Assembly: GCF_900590755.1 (NCBI RefSeq)
Contig: NZ_UUOC01000050.1
Location: 1-64,000, forward strand
Length of the DNA stretch: 64,000 nucleotides
Reading direction: 5' to 3'
DNA from: Pseudomonas viridiflava
GTDB lineage: Bacteria > Pseudomonadota > Gammaproteobacteria > Pseudomonadales > Pseudomonadaceae
The notes under the pieces were generated by a model that was given only the letters and a program-made list of their open reading frames with translations, was not told the origin of the DNA and ran no database searches. Made by a program: the position numbers and the translations under genes. Numbering within the stretch: position 1 is the stretch's first letter; each line of letters starts with the position of its first letter. Shown piece after piece: positions 60,394 through 64,000 of this stretch.

Positions 60394-61859
60394 CAATCTA
60401 TTCCCAACTCATGCCAGATTTCGTCGACCCGGCGTGTAGTGGCTTCGTCCTTGACGATAACCCGACCCCACTCGCGAGTGGTCTCGCCCGGCCATTTGTG
60501 CGTTGCGTCCAGACCCATTTTCGACCCCAGCCCGGAAACCGGCGAGGCGAAATCCAGGTAGTCGATCGGCGTGTTCTCGATCATCACTGTGTCGCGCTTG
60601 GGGTCCATGCGCGTGGTGATCGCCCAGATCACGTCGTTCCAGTCTCGGGCATTGATGTCGTCATCGGTGACGATAACGAACTTGGTGTACATGAACTGTC
60701 GCAAAAACGACCACACGCCGAGCATCACGCGCTTGGCGTGGCCGGGGTACTGCTTCTTCATGGTCACGACGGCCATGCGGTACGAGCAACCTTCCGGCGG
60801 CAGGTAGAAGTCAGTGATCTCCGGGAACTGCTTTTGGAGGATCGGCACGAACACTTCGTTCAATGCCACGCCCAGAATCGCCGGTTCATCAGGCGGACGG
60901 CCGGTGTAGGTGCTGTGATAGATCGGCTTGATGCGGTGCGTAATACGCTCGACGGTGAACACTGGGAAGCTGTCGACTTCGTTGTAATAACCGGTGTGGT
61001 CGCCGTATGGGCCCTCATCGGCCATTTCGCCGGGGTGAATCACGCCTTCCAGAACGATTTCCGCGCTGGCCGGGACTTGCAGGTTGTTGCCACGGCATTT
61101 GATCAGCTCGGTGCGATTGCCGCGCAGCAGGCCAGCGAAAGCGTATTCGGAGAGGCTGTCCGGTACCGGCGTTACGGCGCCGAGAATGGTTGCCGGGTCC
61201 GCGCCCAAAGCGACGGACACCGGGAAGGGCTCGCCCGGATGCTTGATGCACCATTCTTTAAAGTCGAGCGCGCCGCCGCGATGGCTCAACCAGCGCATGA
61301 TGACTTTGTTGCGGCCAATCACCTGCTGGCGATAAATGCCCAGGTTCTGGCGCTCTTTGTTCGGGCCGCGAGTGACGGTCAGGCCCCAGGTAATGAGCGG
61401 GCCAACGTCGCCAGGCCAGCAGGTCTGCACGGGGAGCATGCCCAGGTCCACGTCATCGCCTTCGATGACGATTTCCTGGCAAGGCGCATCCTTGACCACT
61501 TTCGGGGCCATGGAAATGACTTTCTTGAAGATCGGCAGCTTGGACCAGGCGTCTTTCAGCCCCTTGGGTGGCTCGGGTTCTTTGAGGAAGGCCAGTAGCT
61601 TGCCGATTTCGCGCAGCTCGCCGACCTCTTCAGCGCCCATGCCCATCGCCACGCGCTCAGGCGTGCCGAACAGGTTGCCGAGCACGGGGATATCAAAGCC
61701 CACCGGCTTTTCAAACAGCAGCGCCGGACCCTTGGCCCGCAAGGTCCGATCACAGATTTCAGTCATTTCCAGAACAGGGGAAATGGGCACCTGAATGCGT
61801 TTCAACTCTCCGCGCTGCTCAAGCTGCTGCACGAAATCCCGTAGATCCTTGAATTTCAT
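60393..61859 (-). CDS. ubiD: 4-hydroxy-3-polyprenylbenzoate decarboxylase
   Basis: 488 residues, the usual length. KFKDLRDFVQQLEQRGELKRIQ start, VIGRNKVIMRWLSHRGGALDF, and ADEGPYGDHTGYYNE (about 275-290) with the catalytic Glu region are UbiD hallmarks. Uses prenylated FMN, made by UbiX, which is not in the window. ATG 61859 is taken as the start; an in-frame codon four residues upstream is less likely. Confidence 0.95.
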   Translation of the reverse strand: MKFKDLRDFVQQLEQRGELKRIQVPISPVLEMTEICDRTLRAKGPALLFEKPVGFDIPVLGNLFGTPERVAMGMGAEEVGELREIGKLLAFLKEPEPPKGLKDAWSKLPIFKKVISMAPKVVKDAPCQEIVIEGDDVDLGMLPVQTCWPGDVGPLITWGLTVTRGPNKERQNLGIYRQQVIGRNKVIMRWLSHRGGALDFKEWCIKHPGEPFPVSVALGADPATILGAVTPVPDSLSEYAFAGLLRGNRTELIKCRGNNLQVPASAEIVLEGVIHPGEMADEGPYGDHTGYYNEVDSFPVFTVERITHRIKPIYHSTYTGRPPDEPAILGVALNEVFVPILQKQFPEITDFYLPPEGCSYRMAVVTMKKQYPGHAKRVMLGVWSFLRQFMYTKFVIVTDDDINARDWNDVIWAITTRMDPKRDTVMIENTPIDYLDFASPVSGLGSKMGLDATHKWPGETTREWGRVIVKDEATTRRVDEIWHELGID

Positions 61860-61949
61860 TAACCCGGCCACCGATAAAATAGGCTCGTATCGTACCTGCT
61901 CTGGGGGTTTGAAGCAGCTTTGGTGTGGAGGGAGGGCGAGCGAGCTTCT

Positions 61950-62039
61950 GTGGGACCGGCTTTAGCCGGGAAGTGGCCTGTAAATTCTCAGCATCTTTTT
62001 CGGCAGACATACCGTCTTCCCGGCTAAAGCCGGTCCCAC
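61950..62039. repeat. REP pair, GTGGGACCGGCTTTAGCCGG type
   Basis: GTGGGACCGGCTTTAGCCGG and its exact complement enclose about 46 bp, located between the rho terminator and the ubiD promoter region. Confidence 0.9.
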
Positions 62040-62049
62040 TTATGGGCGC

Positions 62050-62083
62050 AAAAAAATGGCGCCGATAAGGGCGCCATTTTTTG
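62050..62083 (-). terminator. Intrinsic terminator of rho
   Basis: AAAAAATGGCGCC-GATAAG-GGCGCCATTTTTT: a 7-bp GC stem with A/T runs on both sides, directly beyond the rho stop. Confidence 0.9.
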
Positions 62084-62100
62084 TGCTGCGGTTCTGCCTG

Positions 62101-63360
<1,260 letters not shown>

Positions 63361-63554
63361 AGGGGAATGACGTAATCATGTAGGGAGGGGAAAAATTAAG
63401 CTGTTGTGCTTAATGAGGCCGCGCCGCAGAGAAGGCGACAGGATCGCGTACTAATTCGAAAGGAGAGCGTCGGCGACGGCTTGCAGGGGGCAACGGAGAA
63501 ACCGTTGCGGGGCCGAATGTACCACTTGATTTTCGAGGCGTCTAGTATGAAGCC

Positions 63555-63586
63555 CGAAAAAAAGCCCCGCAATTTGCAGGGCTTTG
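63555..63586 (-). terminator. Intrinsic terminator of trxA
   Basis: On the minus strand AAAGCCCTGC-AAATT-GCGGGGCTTTTTTT forms a 10-bp stem (one mismatch) followed by seven T, immediately after the trxA stop. Confidence 0.92.
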
Positions 63587-63591
63587 ATACA

Positions 63592-63921
63592 TCAGATGTT
63601 AGCGTCCAGGAACGCTGCCAACTGAGACTTCGACAGCGCACCGACTTTGGTGGCTTCGACGTTGCCATTCTTGAACAGCATCAGTGTCGGGATACCACGC
63701 ACGCCATGCTTGGCCGGGGTTTCCTGATTTTCGTCGATGTTCAGCTTGGCGATAGTCAGTTTGCCTTTGTAGGTTTCGGCGATTTCGTCCAGAACCGGGG
63801 CAATCATTTTGCACGGGCCACACCACTCAGCCCAGTAATCAACTAGTACAGCACCTTCAGCCTTGAGGACTTCGGCTTCGAAGCTGGCATCGCTGACGTG
63901 CTTGATAAGGTCGCTACTCAT
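63592..63921 (-). CDS. trxA: Thioredoxin
   Basis: 109 residues. Active site AEWCGPCKMIAP (Cys 34 and Cys 37 by rough count), cis-Pro in GVRGIPTLMLF. General disulfide reductase. Upstream of rho on the same strand, as in other pseudomonads. Its usual divergent neighbour ppx is instead at 34935-36437. Confidence 0.98.
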   Translation of the reverse strand: MSSDLIKHVSDASFEAEVLKAEGAVLVDYWAEWCGPCKMIAPVLDEIAETYKGKLTIAKLNIDENQETPAKHGVRGIPTLMLFKNGNVEATKVGALSKSQLAAFLDANI

Positions 63922-64000
63922 GGAGTTCTCCGAGTTAGTAGGCTAAAAAACGTGGCCCATCATAGCGGGCCTTGCCCCGTTCAGGAAGCTGGGCTTGATT

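Noticed and set aside
10945..62039. Repeats considered as CRISPR arrays or insertion-sequence ends
   Set aside because: The copies are scattered singly between genes as inverted pairs, with no regularly spaced array, no cas genes, no transposase and no target-site duplications visible.

Overview
The window is chromosomal DNA of a Pseudomonas of the fluorescens/syringae lineage. The evidence is the gene content and order: gcvT-gcvH, an iron ABC pair, visC-ubiH-pepP-yecA, a TIGR02449 gene, zapA, 6S RNA, ygfA, EVE, glpT, ubiD, rho and trxA follow the order known from P. aeruginosa PAO1. Several Pseudomonas REP-type palindromes, a tandem 5S rRNA pair and a complete mgo/pvf diazeniumdiolate-signal operon point the same way.

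Layout. 1-385: end of an rRNA operon with two 5S genes, each followed by a terminator. 510-6214 (minus): mgoBCAD, a four-gene operon (heme-oxygenase-like oxidase, AurF-like N-oxygenase, A-T-reductase NRPS, SRPBCC protein) that in relatives makes the signal leudiazen or related pyrazine N-oxides. Its 740-bp upstream region holds repeated boxes that no annotated gene explains. 6957-10939: GntR regulator, MFS transporter, solitary amino-acid-type ABC ATPase, LysR regulator. 11148-15190 (minus): FecI-type sigma factor, FecR-type regulator and TonB-dependent receptor, an iron-uptake cell-surface signalling unit. 15427-22951: HAD phosphatase, YdgA-like protein, soluble FIST-domain chemoreceptor, MscS channel, and an APS kinase/sulfotransferase pair. 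23146-25369: a probable RsmX/Y/Z-family sRNA divergent from a Fur-box-preceded cytochrome c/FTR1 iron permease. 26156-29873: codB, a PucR regulator and codA (cytosine salvage). 29980-36437: elbB, dedA, hemB, ppk, ppx. 36648-41585: Lrp-type regulator, a small protein of unknown function, an orphan GspE/PilB-type ATPase, an SPFH/NfeD pair and a DUF2388 protein. 41644-63921: the conserved block from gcvH to trxA.

Themes. Iron recurs (FecIR-receptor, FTR1, Fe(III) ABC transporter, two TonB-C-domain proteins, Fur-like site), and so does Gac/Rsm-type control (sRNA with seven GGA motifs; mgo is Gac-dependent in relatives). Ubiquinone synthesis is represented by ubiD, ubiH and visC. About a dozen REP-type inverted repeats sit between genes, mostly just after stop codons.

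Most notable observations: (1) an 18/20-identical inverted box pair plus related half-sites upstream of mgoB; (2) the unannotated Rsm-like sRNA sharing its upstream region with a Fur-controlled iron permease; (3) a good TGTAAG-N6-GTTACG match upstream of the sulfotransferase operon; (4) an apparent inversion that separates ppx from trxA; (5) a 22-bp palindrome in which ppk and ppx converge and share the same C-terminal VLSVR codons. All calls were made by reading; no database search was run.
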